A stretch of DNA of 64,000 nt from Escarpia spicata (Eukaryota > Annelida > Polychaeta > Sabellida > Siboglinidae). Numbering within the stretch: the stretch's first letter is position 1; each line of letters opens with the position of its first letter. The notes under the pieces are model-generated. The model did not search any database and was not told where the DNA came from. It saw nothing but the letters and a program-made list of their open reading frames with translations. Made by a program: the position numbers and the translations under genes. The stretch lies in contig OZ023211.1 in NCBI GenBank assembly GCA_963995525.1, positions 57,734,420 through 57,798,419 of the forward strand. Direction: 5' to 3'. This document shows, in pieces, positions 35,481-46,214 of the stretch.

Positions 35481-35620
35481 TTCTGTTGGGTCCATTGTTG
35501 GCGGGTTCTGTTGGGTCCATTGTTGGCGGGTTCTGTTGGGTCCATTGTTGGCGGGTTCTGTTGGGTCCATTGTTGGCGGGTTCTGTTGGGTCCATTGTTG
35601 GCGGGTTCTGTTGGGTCCAT
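35481..35620. repeat. 25-bp minisatellite, 5.6 copies
   Basis: The unit TTCTGTTGGGTCCATTGTTG + GCGGG is repeated identically. Two GGG runs per unit give the plus strand G-quadruplex potential. The 90-residue minus frame (PTMDPTEPANNGPNRT pattern) is a by-product. Confidence 0.95.
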
Positions 35621-35624
35621 CAGT

Positions 35625-36300
35625 GGGAATAATAATAATTTTATTTATAAAGCGTCGGAATATAATTCTGCTCAGAGGCGCATAAAATACAACATTGTTA
35701 AAATATAAATATACAATTGTTTGAGCTTACTTGGTAAATATATTACATAAGATACATAAAATATTATGTAAAAAAATGTAAGGCTTCTAAAACTTGTAAT
35801 GTATAAGCCTAACTTATTCATAATAAATTAATAGTAAAGTAAAATAATAAATTAATAATAAAATACGATAAGTCAATAATTAATAATAAAATAAAACAAT
35901 AAATTAATATTGAAAAAAACTATAATTATGACTAAGATAAATGCAATATAGTACATACTACAAGTAGTCGACAAATGCGGCTTTAAAAAGATATGTTTTC
36001 AAATGTGACTTAAAAAGTTCAAGAGAGTATCAGGCGCATACACTCCGGCAGATCATTCCACAGGCGCGGTGCCGTCACTGAAAAACCACGCCGACCATAT
36101 CGTTCTAAATTGTGGCGGGGTTCTCTCAAGAGTCGGCTTCCGGCGGAGCGAAGCTGGTGGCCCGGCGTACATTCAACAATCATGTCAGCAATGTATTCGA
36201 GCGCGAGGTCGTGCATCGCTCAGAAAGTCAACACCAGTATTTTATATGCTATACGCCTTCGAACGGACAACCAGTGTAGAGCGAAGGATGTCGACATCGC
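35625..36300 (-). mobile_element. LINE 3' end: RT C-terminal domain, UTR and ATT tail
   Basis: Reading leftward: ALHWLSVRRRIAYKILVLTF (about 36220-36290), an in-frame stop, then RYGRRGFSVTAPRLWNDLPE, a one-base frameshift, and the ending ELFKSHLKTYLFKAAFVDYL followed by a stop near 35965. This is the conserved tail of CR1/L2-type LINE proteins. About 300 bp of AT-rich 3' UTR follow, then CGCTTTATAAATAAAATTAT with an ATT repeat at 35625-35640, a typical 3' terminus. It is 5'-truncated and inactive. Confidence 0.8.
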
Positions 36301-36888
36301 CAGAGCAGTTAGTGATGGTACACTGGCTGACATCCAGGCTTGCTTTGTAAAGTGAAAGCACTGGTGGATGTCCACAGAAGGTGGGGTGCCTGTCATCTAC
36401 ACACAAGTAGTGGCGAGTCAGATATCTGTGGTAGTGGGCTTTGAAGCTACCATGATGCAGCTGTCCACTTCAACTGTAAATCTGTTTCCTCTAAAAGCAA
36501 ACACCAACACTGCTAATTGGCCAATTGACTTCACACTGACCACTGAAGCCAGTGAGCCAACTTTAGTGCTAGTTACAATGCAGACCACATGAGTAGACCA
36601 GGTGATTTACTCATGCTGTCAGTGCTTCATTCTGCATTGCTCTAAGAGATCAATAGCGACCAGTTATCTGAAGCACAATACAGTGTTAAACGGCCCAAAA
36701 CAGAGTGCCAAACTGAAATCATGAATAAACAGATTAACGGAGCAATTAACATTGTATCAAGATGGTTCCCACACAGAAATGTGCAGATCGCGAAACAACC
36801 GGATTATTGAAGACCGGACAAATGACACAAGACTGTATAGACAATTAGAAATCTACAAACACATAAAATATTTTATGCAGAAAAACAA
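36301..36888. other. no gene recognised
   Basis: A plus frame at 36368-36592 is open but has no motif. It could be older LINE sequence beyond recognition. Confidence 0.35.
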
Positions 36889-37090
36889 CACAAGTCAAGT
36901 ATAGATTGAAACAGGCCAAGTTAATGACATTTATTACAGCACTAGTAGTTGTACACAACTATAATAGAATCAGATAATCACAGCAAACATGCCGGCCCTG
37001 ACTGCTAATTTCAGACAATATGTATAACTCGCAAATGTATCATGTGGTCACACTATTGATAATAACATTATGACTAACAAGTAAATAATA
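36889..37090. repeat. dispersed repeat family R1, copy 2
   Basis: The partner of 13925-14135 in the same orientation: AGATTGAAACAGGCCAAGTT, AATGACATTTA, and GCAAACATGCCGGCCC shared in order. Confidence 0.6.
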
Positions 37091-37397
37091 TTGGCTAATA
37101 TGTAACATTCACCATATGGGTGGGGTCAGTCCGCCATCCCTATTGCTATATTCTTTTGTCGTGGAATCAAACAAACAAGGTCTCTCCTGCCAGAGATCTA
37201 TGAATTTTTCTTCTAAATTTTCGTCCCAAACAATGGTACTGCCATTTTTTCTATTTCTGGGACCGTCCCTTGACTTCTAGGAAGCTCCTGATTGGCTAGG
37301 TGCACATTTAGAATGCAAAAAATGCATTACATGTATGCTGGCACACATGTAACGACGCGACTCGCCGATGGTGGTTTGTCTGTGACTACGTGTTTTT
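37091..37397. other. no gene recognised
   Basis: No feature seen. Confidence 0.4.
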
Positions 37398-37419
37398 AAT
37401 ATCAAACATGTTTGATATT
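37398..37419. repeat. perfect 22-bp palindrome
   Basis: AATATCAAACA and its exact complement TGTTTGATATT are joined without a spacer. It could be a dimeric protein site or a cruciform. No surrounding element was identified. Confidence 0.85.
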
Positions 37420-38171
37420 CTACAGTGCATTAAAAACTGGATAAAGACTGCCTTTAAGACAAGCATTGTATCCCAAGGGGGTATACACGTAATGACTCAG
37501 ACACTAAAACTCAGTCACATCGTCACGTGTATGCCAGGCTTAACAAAAACTTGTTTCAAAACATTTTGAAGAATATGCTGTAGAACACAATCCAAACATG
37601 ATGAGCATAAGAAAACATAAATGTTATTATGTACTCCTATTTTGCAACATAATGATGCGATGTTGTGCATTTGGATCCACTAATCGATCGATTGTACAAA
37701 TCCATTTGAAACATGTAGTGATGTACATATTCCCAGCAGGAAATGGAAATGTTGGAAATGGGGGGGGGGCAGAAAACCATAAGTCTCCAATTGTCAACAG
37801 TCAACAAAAATACAACATACGCAGCTGCCCCCGTTCCCGTGCCTATGGTGGCAGAATAAAGTCAGACACCTTCTTCACTACTGTGTCAGTTAACACATTG
37901 TTCAATTAATTGCACTGTTATGCGTTTTGTTACACAAAGCTATCAGATGCACACATTCATTTGTAGCGACACTGATTTTCCGCAGTTGCGGAAAATCGGG
38001 TTTTGAAACGGAAATTGGGTTTTGAAACAGAATTTATCTTTTAGAACAGAAATTCTGCGATTGTGCAAAATGGATTGAATGCCGCGTAATCGACATTTTG
38101 ACACAAAATTTGTGGGTTCGAATGGAAACTCCTTAAACGCTACCATTCTGAAATAGTTATTACAAAATTGG
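37420..38171. other. no gene recognised
   Basis: A plus frame at 37598-37909 and a minus frame at 37943-38248 carry no motif. A short GAAACNGAAATTGGGTTTTG repeat lies near 37995-38035. Confidence 0.4.
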
Positions 38172-38402
38172 CCTGGTGTGGTTGGTTCCCCCACCTTTGC
38201 TGTCAGTTTTGTGTATTTGTTATGACATGTATAACTAGGTAATGACATTGTATATTATTGTAGTTATGTAATCTAGTTATACATAAAAAGTTGGCTTACT
38301 ATTAAGCTCTTATACAAACATACATCTGACTTGTGTTATCAGCAAACAAGCCATGTTTTTGAGTCACCAAGTCACAACTAGTGTAGTGTTGTCCAGCATA
38401 AA
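38172..38402 (+). repeat. LTR-like direct repeat, left copy
   Basis: About 200 bp nearly identical to 38990-39212: GGTTCCCCCACCTTTGCT, TAACTAGGTAATGACATTGT, TATACATAAA(A/G)AGTTGGC, ATCAGCAAACAAGCCA. The spacing (start to start about 815 bp) and the TATA-like ATACATAAA suggest LTRs, but similarity continues weakly past the likely LTR end in both copies. Confidence 0.6.
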
Positions 38403-38988
38403 AACACCTTTTGAGTGAAACTCAAATGGCATTTATGTGGGCAACAAAACCAAAGCTTCTATTCTGGAGTATATGGTAAGCTTAATCAATTATGAGGCTG
38501 GCTTCTCCAATCCCAGCGTCCAGCCTCTCTTTTGAAATTTTCGGGATTGAAAAGGTATATTCGCTCTTGATTTTTGAAATTTGTTTTCACATCCTCCTAC
38601 CCGCCTTCACCTGAGTATTTAAATGGCTGGTGGTGGTGTTTTTTACTACTTTGTGCATTTTTGCATAAATACATGGTTTACATTCAGTTACAGTGTATAT
38701 ATATATATATATTGTGTTCTGTGATATCATCGTTTTCTCTGATATCTCTTGCAATTAAAGCCATACGTTCTATAGTATAGCTGTTGTCTTATGAGATTCT
38801 GGCTAATGATAATTGTACACAGTGTATATGAATGTTGTTGTACTGTCTGCTACTTATGAGTACATCTTCGTACATCTTCCATGGGGGTTTAGGGTAGGGA
38901 CACATGCACATGTACCTAACGCTTTCCCCTTGTTTAGAATCACACAATTTCATTCCTGTATATAAGATGTTGGGTTTCCTCCACCTAC
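38403..38988. other. segment between the two direct repeats
   Basis: No gag, protease, RT or integrase motif can be seen. It contains an (AT)n run at 38695-38712 and an AATTAAAG polyadenylation-like signal near 38753. If the flanks are LTRs, this is a deleted, non-coding internal region. Confidence 0.4.
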
Positions 38989-39212
38989 GTGTTGTCGGTT
39001 CCCCCACCTTTGCTCTAATTTTTGTGTATTTGTTATGACATGTATAACTAGGTAATGACATTGTATATTATTGTAGTTATGTAATCTAGTTATACATAAA
39101 GAGTTGGCTTACTATTAAGCTCTTATACAAACATACATCTGACTTGTGTTATCAGCAAACAAGCCACGTTTCCGAGTCACAACATTATCTTGTAGCATTG
39201 TCCCGCATAAAT
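38989..39212 (+). repeat. LTR-like direct repeat, right copy
   Basis: Begins TGTTGTCGGTTCCCCCACC, and a possible end GAGTCACAACA near 39186 gives TG...CA borders as LTRs have. Only a handful of differences from the left copy are seen over about 180 bp. Confidence 0.6.
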
Positions 39213-39404
39213 GTGAGTTAACAAATTCAACACTATGCAGATTAATTCAGTTTAGATATTAGATTATGGGACTTATCACCAAGTGTACAGCTGGCTAAAT
39301 GAGAGCCTTGTTATGCTGATTCAGTCGGACTAAAATCCCAATCCATTACTTTCGGCAACTTTTAATTTGCTTCTACATAGTTACCTGTATGCACTGGTCA
39401 TATA

Positions 39405-39589
39405 CAGTTCACTCCAGATAACTCAAACTCACATAAGTTGATTTTCCCTAAGTTAAGTCAATCTTTTTCCTCGGTCCTGGCCGTATGTCCCAATAAGGGG
39501 ACGTTTTAATTACTTTCTAGTTATCAGAAGTTCCACTTATCAGTATTGTCATGGGTCCCTCGGGGTTCGACCTTATCCAGTGTGTACTG
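39405..39589. mobile_element. TA-flanked MITE (pogo/Tigger-like ends), 185 bp
   Basis: Left end CAGTTCACTCCAGATAACTC and right end complement CAGTACACACTGGATAAGGT are inverted repeats with mismatches. TA dinucleotides lie directly outside both ends (39403-39404 and 39590-39591), as expected for Tc1/mariner-superfamily insertion. Non-coding. Confidence 0.7.
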
Positions 39590-40828
39590 TATATTTTCCT
39601 TTATTATTGCTGTAATAATTAATGTTGTATATATACATATGGGCCATTCTTGCAAACAAGTGTACAATAACGGTAAAGTAACATTAAAAAAATAAATGTT
39701 TAATTTGTATGTTTTTAGCGAGTACTATTAATATCACATGTGCTATTCACATGAAGCAGCACAGCTTGATCTGATCTATTATTACATTTTAAAAATATAT
39801 TCATGGATTAAAACTTATGTATACTAGAGTGCAGATCTGCTAGTGTCCAAAGTTTGTGTACTTTTAAAAAACCTAAAACTTTTACATTGAATGATGACAT
39901 GCCAACCAGGTTTACTAACAATCGTAGCTGTAACATTAGAAACAATCTGTGAATGTATGAATCTCACATAATTTTCATGTTTTGGTTCAAATAAGTGGGG
40001 AAATGGGGACTTATTAAAAATGGCTGACTGGAAAGGCATGACCCATAGACACACACAGACCCAGCCCGCACTGACTGCTGCCGTTGCCGTCGCCCCATGC
40101 GGGTAGTTGGATTGACGGGTCGGATGTTATAATTATACTTAATCGAAAAGTTACCTTGTGGGCTGCGTTAGAAGCAGGATAAATCAACAATGCATAAGCT
40201 TCCTGCATTGTCAAAAGTAGCTGTTAAAAGTATACATTATGTCCATGAATTGCTGATTTTAAAAGCCACTGCGTGCAACAACTCGCCTCGAAATTTGACA
40301 TGTTGACTGTGTGTGACGTCATCAGTCTCTGTGTGTTTCACTGTGCCAGCATGCATATTCATTATGCTCCTGCTGCATAACTAATCATCCACATGGCTGC
40401 AAGCTCAAAATGATTTCTGTAAACACAATTATTTATCGTTTTTTTGTGCAGATAACCGCCAAAAAAAATTGTGCATAAAACCGCGAGAAATAAGTGACAG
40501 AGAAAATATTATGGGAAATTATCACGTTTTGATATAGGACATCTCGAATGACTGTTACCTTACAAAGGATTGCTTTACATATTAAGGATCATCTCAGAAC
40601 GTCAATGTCGGATATCAAACACAGTTTCTTTCATCTGGCCCTAGCCCCCACAGCCCCCCTCAGACAAAAGTTTGTATACATTGATATGATAATATCAATA
40701 TATTAACAGTGTCAGTCCAAAGCGTAAAATATTGATGTTCAATGCAAGACAAAACTGCCTCTGACCACCCCTCCCCCAAACGAAAGTAATTTCATCTTAT
40801 ATCGCACATTGACATTCTGAGGTGATCC
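39590..40828. other. no gene recognised
   Basis: Minus frames at 39824-40054 and 40014-40214 lack motifs. Confidence 0.4.
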
Positions 40829-40836
40829 GTATAAAA
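40829..40836 (+). promoter_or_regulatory. TATA-box-like site upstream of the candidate first exon
   Basis: GTATAAAA lies 119 bp before the ATG at 40955. A transcript start about 30 bp downstream would give a 5' leader of roughly 95 bases. Alternatively GTGTTTGCAG (ending about 40871) is a splice acceptor and the leader is spliced. Confidence 0.3.
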
Positions 40837-40954
40837 TATCGTCAGTGAGTGACAGGTTGGTGTGTTTGCAGGACCAGTAAGTGGAGCGTCACCGTGGAAC
40901 TTTGACATGACACCAGCAGTGGTGTGACTAGACGAGTCACAAGGCACTAGTGTC

Positions 40955-41100
40955 ATGGCCGGTGAGCAAACATCGTCCAAGGAACGCTGCGTCGCAGAGC
41001 TGAAAGATCACGACAAACAGACCTCACACGCCTCCGTCGCTGTTGCCACGACAACAGATCCAGGATTGGCATCAGAGGATGATCTTGAGGCATCTATGCT
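40955..41100 (+). CDS. probable first coding exon of a host gene
   Basis: An ATG in a fair start context (GTCATGG) opens 48 codons plus two bases, followed directly by a consensus donor, GTGAGT at 41101-41106. Without splicing, translation would stop at once (TGA at 41102). The peptide starts MAGEQTSSKERCVAEL and ends with an acidic stretch LASEDDLEASM. It is polar, with no membrane segment, so it would be a cytosolic N-terminus. Codon use is GC-richer than the surroundings. A TATA-like box or an acceptor lies upstream. I do not recognise the protein. The best host-gene candidate in the window. Confidence 0.45.
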
Positions 41101-41653
41101 GTGAGTTTTCTGTCTCTTTATTTACTGAATATGTCTGTGTATGATAAAGCAAATGTTCACTGACAGTGAGTAAAGGATCAAGTTAGTTAGCTGGCTGCTG
41201 TGTACGTTTGAAGAAACCACGGGTATGTTTTGTTATCTGTGTGCTGACGAAAACGTTTGAAACATGGTAAATGGGCTGTGAAACATTTATCACTGATTTG
41301 ATTGCACATACTTGGGAGTATCCCCACATTGATATGTTCACCAAGGATGTCATGATAAAAACGTTGTGACTTAATCAGCCTGGCCTCTATTGTATGCAAT
41401 TGTACAAGTAATAGTAATAGGATCACGACAGACTACATATTTAGTAATAGGATGGTGACACCACAAATTTAGTAATAATAATAGGATGGGGACAAACTGC
41501 TAATTTTCTCCCAGGTTCAGGGTTGATGAATGAAGTATGTACCAGTGATTTTGACATGGTAGCGCCTTTGTAGTATGTTTTGATCTCTTAAAAAATAGGT
41601 ACTCCTAAGGACAATAACACAAGCGTTATGTAAACTGAATCAGGTCGTTTCAG

Positions 41654-41959
41654 ACCACATTTGATAAGGAACATCCGATATCTTGAATATATTGAAAATG
41701 AAATGCCAAAAAGTTTTGGGCAGTTTAACGAAAAATGTTATATTGACACAGGGATTCCCTTGGAGCGCGGAAACGTGTCAATGACGCATTGTATGCTGGA
41801 ATGCTGCATACTTTTTTGCCGCATGTGCCCAAAAGACGCATACAAAAACGTGTCTGAGAAATCTGAGAAAATTGAGGGACACTTGTGTAGAATCCGAGCC
41901 TACCTTAATTTTGCCGTTATATATATAGTTTTGCCTACATCTGACACACCAATGTAATA
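41654..41959 (+). CDS. open frame that could be a following exon
   Basis: A frame of about 100 codons begins after an acceptor-like GTCGTTTCAG (ending at 41653), and its phase fits the donor at 41100 (two bases plus one). It includes a Cys-rich stretch MTHCMLECCILFCRMCPK and ends at TAA. The polypyrimidine tract is weak and the phase match has a one-in-three chance of being random. It may simply be chance. Confidence 0.2.
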
Positions 41960-42448
41960 ATTAAATCATTCCACATCATCCCAGGCATATTTACACTATA
42001 AAAATATTGCATCTTAGGCTTTGGCACATTTTAAGGCCCAAATAGCTCTCCGGTTTGCTCCAGTCTGTGCCTGAACACAGACAACAGCCGCGCAGACAAC
42101 AAACAGAACAATGGCCAGAATGGTGTTATTTAAATCACATCTTACATTGATGACTGGACACTGAGAACAGTCTAATCAATACCTTGTGCCTTGCCTACCC
42201 CTTGCCTGTCATTGACATTGTTTATAAGCTTTAGTCAAACACTGTGAACAGCGTTTGTTGCCGTCGACACCATATTATCACCCGTCGTCAACTTTCAAAT
42301 CTTGCTGAACAAAACGCAATCCATTCATATCTATACCCAATACATCTACACCATACGCACATTTAAAAATTCATGTATGTTTTATAAATATTACAATTGT
42401 AGTATGTTATAAACACAAAATAAACATTTTTTAAAGCATGTTTAGCAA
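41960..42448. other. no gene; short segment related to the 19.6-kb hAT interior
   Basis: About 42030-42105 resembles 19645-19720 (AGC/TCAAATAGC, CCGGTTTGC, AGTCT(G/A)TGCCT), so another dispersed repeat is likely. The rest is AT-rich, and part of it may be the 3' UTR of the LINE tail that follows. Confidence 0.4.
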
Positions 42449-42523
42449 TCATGCCTCCGTCAATTTCCTCTCAAAAGACTGCACAGATGCAATCTCAACC
42501 ACAGACTGAGTGAGGCTATTCCA
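42449..42523 (-). pseudogene. LINE reverse transcriptase C-terminal tail
   Basis: On the minus strand a 24-residue stretch, WNSLTQSVVEIASVQSFERK and a few more before a stop, matches the conserved end of CR1-type LINE proteins (WN-LP-VV-A-SV-SFK). Sequence to about 42700 may be the preceding part with frameshifts. Downstream AT-rich DNA would be its 3' UTR. Confidence 0.5.
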
Positions 42524-43454
42524 TACGTCTGTTCATTGGTGTATCAATGATTTTTTAATGTTTCATCAACATGGTTCTTTGAATAATTTTAGTTGATGCT
42601 CTCATATGTGAATCATCACTGAATGTCACAAACTGCTGCATCATCTCAGTTAAAATCTCCCTGTCCTTGGAGCAGTAGACTGTAGTAGCATGACCAGTCC
42701 ACTAAAAATGGGGCAACTACCAGAATGTATCTAGTTTTGTAATGTTACAGATTTTGAAAAAAATCTATATTTCTGAGCATTTTGATGTTGATGGTTATAT
42801 ATTTTGTATCCAGAAATATGTCACGTAGACAGTCCTGAATTGAATTCAAAACAAGTTAAATAATAATAACATGATTTCACGCCTAATAAAAAAGAAAAGT
42901 AATGTTCACATTTACCAGGTTATTTAAGCGATCATACTATCATGCAAATTAATTAATAACATTTTAATCAACTGATTTGGGGCACATAAAATTCGAAAAG
43001 GCACAAATGGTTCTATATCTGATGTGTCTTTTTCTAGATCAATCCCTGCTGGCAGTCTCATTTTCAGACAATTTAAAGAATAACTTTGCGCATGACATTA
43101 ACAAACCTTAACATTGTCACTGATGGCGAAATAAATAAATCACTGCCTGTCAGCTTTTGGTTGATGCAACAGGTACCTGTGATTGCCTCCTGCTTAACCA
43201 GCTGTGCAATTATTAATACAGATATGACACAGATGTCCTGAAGCCGACAGAGTTTTCAGAGGTTCATGTCAAGTACATTTCCTGTGCATGTCTGAATGCA
43301 CGTTGCTTGTCAGTCATGCACTGTGTCACCGGAATTACATCACTGTGTTTCTCCTGTGCTTGTGTCAGTATAGACGAGTGGGAAGTCGGTGTGTGAAAGA
43401 CTAAGTGAATAAATATCTGAATACGTGCATCTCATCTCGTATTAATATGCTAAC
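42524..43454. other. no gene recognised
   Basis: Decayed LINE sequence is possible to about 42700; beyond that nothing is seen. Confidence 0.35.
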
Positions 43455-43700
43455 TTTAGATCATAGTAAGTATATCTCCTCCCAGGCGCTGAGTTTCCAC
43501 TCACCGTTTTCTATGTTTCCATGGATTACTGGCCTCTGATCTATCAATTGGCAATGCATTTGTAAAAGCACAAACGTAATTATTTAGTTATTTACTTTTT
43601 CAGTTAACAAATTGAGTTGTCAGTTATTCATTCCCAGATGGCGTCACTGTGGAGATATCTTAAAATTATTATCTGCTGTATGTAAGTTCGTGTTTGGTGA
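43455..43700 (+). repeat. dispersed repeat family R3, copy 1
   Basis: Related to 63370-63740: ATCTCCTCCCAGG, ACTGGCCTCTGATCTA(T/C)CA, GGCAATGCATTT, TTATTTACTT, and CCCAGATGGC are shared in the same order with different spacing. Non-coding. Confidence 0.65.
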
Positions 43701-43813
43701 CAACAGAAATAAATATAGGCACGGCAAAGAGCTTAAGTTTAAAAAACTGTGTTGGTGGTAATTGCAGCCCTTGATTTATGGTATGGCTCCATGGGTGGGA
43801 TTAAGCTTATAAG

Positions 43814-45243
43814 CAGGGGTGTCATGTAATGAAGTAAAACTATTTCGTTACTGTACTTGAGTAGTTTTTTCAAGTAACGGAGAGTAACGAAGTATTATTT
43901 ATATAAACTACTTCTACTTGTAACGAAGTAGTTTTATCTAAGGTAACGCTAATTTTTACTTCATTACTTTCATTTACTTCGCCATATATTTTCCTTACAT
44001 TTTTTCTGAACTACGTCGACCTGTTGGCGTTCCGCCTGTCAACAACATTTCATTAAACTTATTTAATTACAAGAAATGAGAGCTGTGTTAATGCAGTAAT
44101 AACTGTCACTTGTTTTGTGGGACAATGGCAAAGTTATTAGGAACAGTAAATGTGGTGTGAGGCATTGTTTGTTTTGTGCTGACATCAATCGTATCATTTC
44201 CCTTCTGCCAGTCATGGCTTCTGTGAATAGGTGCCTTCAGCGGGTTCGCCTGGCTTCAGCTATGTGTAAAGTGCAATGGGATTGATATGTTTAATGCAGC
44301 ATATTAGGGAAGATCTGTATGCTAACATTGCACAAATATTATCTTTTTGCTGCCATAAACGCTAATTTGCTTTGTGCGCCAAAATATGAATTCGTCAACC
44401 GCATATGAAACGGCCAGTCGAACGCAGTATTATTCGGCACGTTAAATGTGCGTTCTAAATTGGCGTTTTGGTATTGATTGAAAAACGAAGTTAAGCCAGC
44501 AATGAGCATATTTATTATAGTTTTTAAATCTTTAGTTGACCTTAGCACTGCAGTTGTCAACTCATTTGTGTGTTCGGCTGCTGAGGTCAAATGAGACGCC
44601 ATCGGTACCATATTATCGTTCAGTTCACCGAAGCCCATTAATCCATAATCCATTTTAAAACTGTACAACATATATGAACTGTATTTAGTTCAACATTCAG
44701 TGTACGTATGGCATTTAAATATAATACACATTGACGTTGGCTGGCATCTTAATAAGCTTCATGAACCGCGTATATATAGATAGCGCGGCCTGAAAAATTA
44801 CTGGCTTCGACCTGGCCTTCGATGGCGTTCTTGGTTAGTTGGTGCAGTGACCGTGGCCGTCGTCGTAGCTAGCACCCATTGTGGCAGATACCGGAACACA
44901 TTTCCGTGCCCGCTGTCAAATTTGCAAAAACATCAAATACAGTTTTCTATAGAACATTATTCATATATATAATTAATATATGTTGGAGTTAAACAGCAAT
45001 TATTTTCACTGTCTTCATTTTTGTGTTTGCCGATGCAGTAATTATTGTTGGTTACTTGCCTGACAAAACATCTTTCCGTTCTAATTTTACGTCTACTTTT
45101 ACTTCAAGTACTTTTGGAAAGTAGTTTCACTTTTTACTCAAGTAGGTTTTTAGAAGCTACTTTTACTTCAACTCAAGTAGTTCTGAGGTGAATTACTTTT
45201 ACTTCTACACAAGTATAAAATAAAAGTAATTCAGTCACCCCTG
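43814..45243. mobile_element. hAT-like transposon with 8-bp target duplication, 1430 bp
   Basis: The ends are CAGGGGTG inverted repeats. The flanking octamers CTTATAAG (43806-43813) and TTTATAAG (45244-45251) match at seven of eight bases, the signature of hAT insertion. Inside each end lie 150-190 bp of subterminal repeats built from ACTTTTACTTCAAGTA-like modules in inverted orientation, probably transposase-binding regions. No transposase domain is visible. The interior carries one intact minus-strand frame (44339-44671). Confidence 0.85.
44339..44671 (-). CDS. intact 110-codon ORF inside the hAT-like element, unknown
   Basis: True ATG (44669-44671) to TAA, with a stop just upstream in frame. 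A second ATG follows six codons later. The protein is of ordinary composition with no low complexity: MDYGLMGFGELNDN near the start, a segment with heptad-like hydrophobic spacing (about residues 30-70, including LKTIINMLIAGLTSFF), and a basic end FMAAKR. I recognise no domain. It lies centrally between the subterminal repeats, so it is either a gene carried by the element, a transposase remnant too short to identify, or captured sequence. A TATA-like TATATATAG lies about 110 bp upstream of the ATG (near 44775). Confidence 0.4.
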   Translation of the reverse strand: MLYSFKMDYGLMGFGELNDNMVPMASHLTSAAEHTNELTTAVLRSTKDLKTIINMLIAGLTSFFNQYQNANLERTFNVPNNTAFDWPFHMRLTNSYFGAQSKLAFMAAKR

Positions 45244-45251
45244 TTTATAAG

Positions 45252-45489
45252 TTAATATAATTATCTTTTTTTTCGAACCAAAAATATACAGTATGACAAA
45301 AATGCATTGTTCCATAAATAAACAGGTGTCAGAAGACAAAGAATCATCCGGTAAAATGACGGCATCACATTCATGATGGGTTACGCGAGGGGGATATGTT
45401 GTAGTGGAGGACAGAGTGTTCCAGTAACATCAGGCAGTTAGAGATGACAAGAGTCAACAACAGGTTACACACGTGTTAAACATATACCC
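45252..45489. other. no feature recognised
   Basis: No feature seen. Confidence 0.4.
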
Positions 45490-45580
45490 TCATCTCATTG
45501 TGGGATCTTACTTCATAGACATCAGATCGTCTCAGTTGAGAGTCCAGCTCTCTAACCACTGTATACTATCCGACCCAATG
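45490..45580 (-). mobile_element. tRNA-like SINE head, minus strand
   Basis: On the minus strand it reads ATACAGTGGTTAGAGAGC and GGACTCTCAACTGAGA, matching the head of the 27.6-kb SINE (TACAGTGGCTAAAG, GACTCTCGACCGAGAG). The B box is not preserved and no body follows, so it is a fragment. Confidence 0.5.
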
Positions 45581-46214
45581 TCATTGTTATTGTTATTATA
45601 CGATATATAATGAGTAAAAATATGAAATATCTATCTGGTGGTAAATTTTGGTACTAAAGCGGCAGGCCATGAGATTATCCTCAAAATAAAGAAAAAGTGT
45701 GAGTTCTACCACCAAAGTGTATATATGGCGCCTCTTGGGTAGAAGCCAAATGACCAATCATATCAGTTAGCTCATGGAACATGAAGCACATTGAGCCTCC
45801 AAGTGGACTGACGGGAAGAGACACAATTAGGTATGTTCTTAAGTACCATAAGCCATATTCACGAGCAGGTAAAATAAGTCACTGTGTCGAAAGAAGCTGC
45901 TAAAAACTGACACCTTTCATCACTTTTCTGGGCTGCCATATTCCAAACCAAAGTTTGTAGAATTCTGCAATTTCCTGTTGCTGATCATAGGGCCTTCCAG
46001 GGATGAAGACCCCATTTAGCATGGTTCACAAGTAATATCAGTCAGTCAGCTGCTGGGAGATACATTGATAGGCATTTTTATTTGCCTCTCAGAATAAAAC
46101 TTTGCAGCTTGGATAGCCATTGATTGAGGAATAGATCAACAGATGTCTGACTACTCATATTGCCTACAACGAGAAAGCTGACTAATGCTTCATTGTGCCA
46201 TGTTAGTTACTGTG
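45581..46214. other. no gene recognised
   Basis: No long frame or repeat relative seen. Confidence 0.4.
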
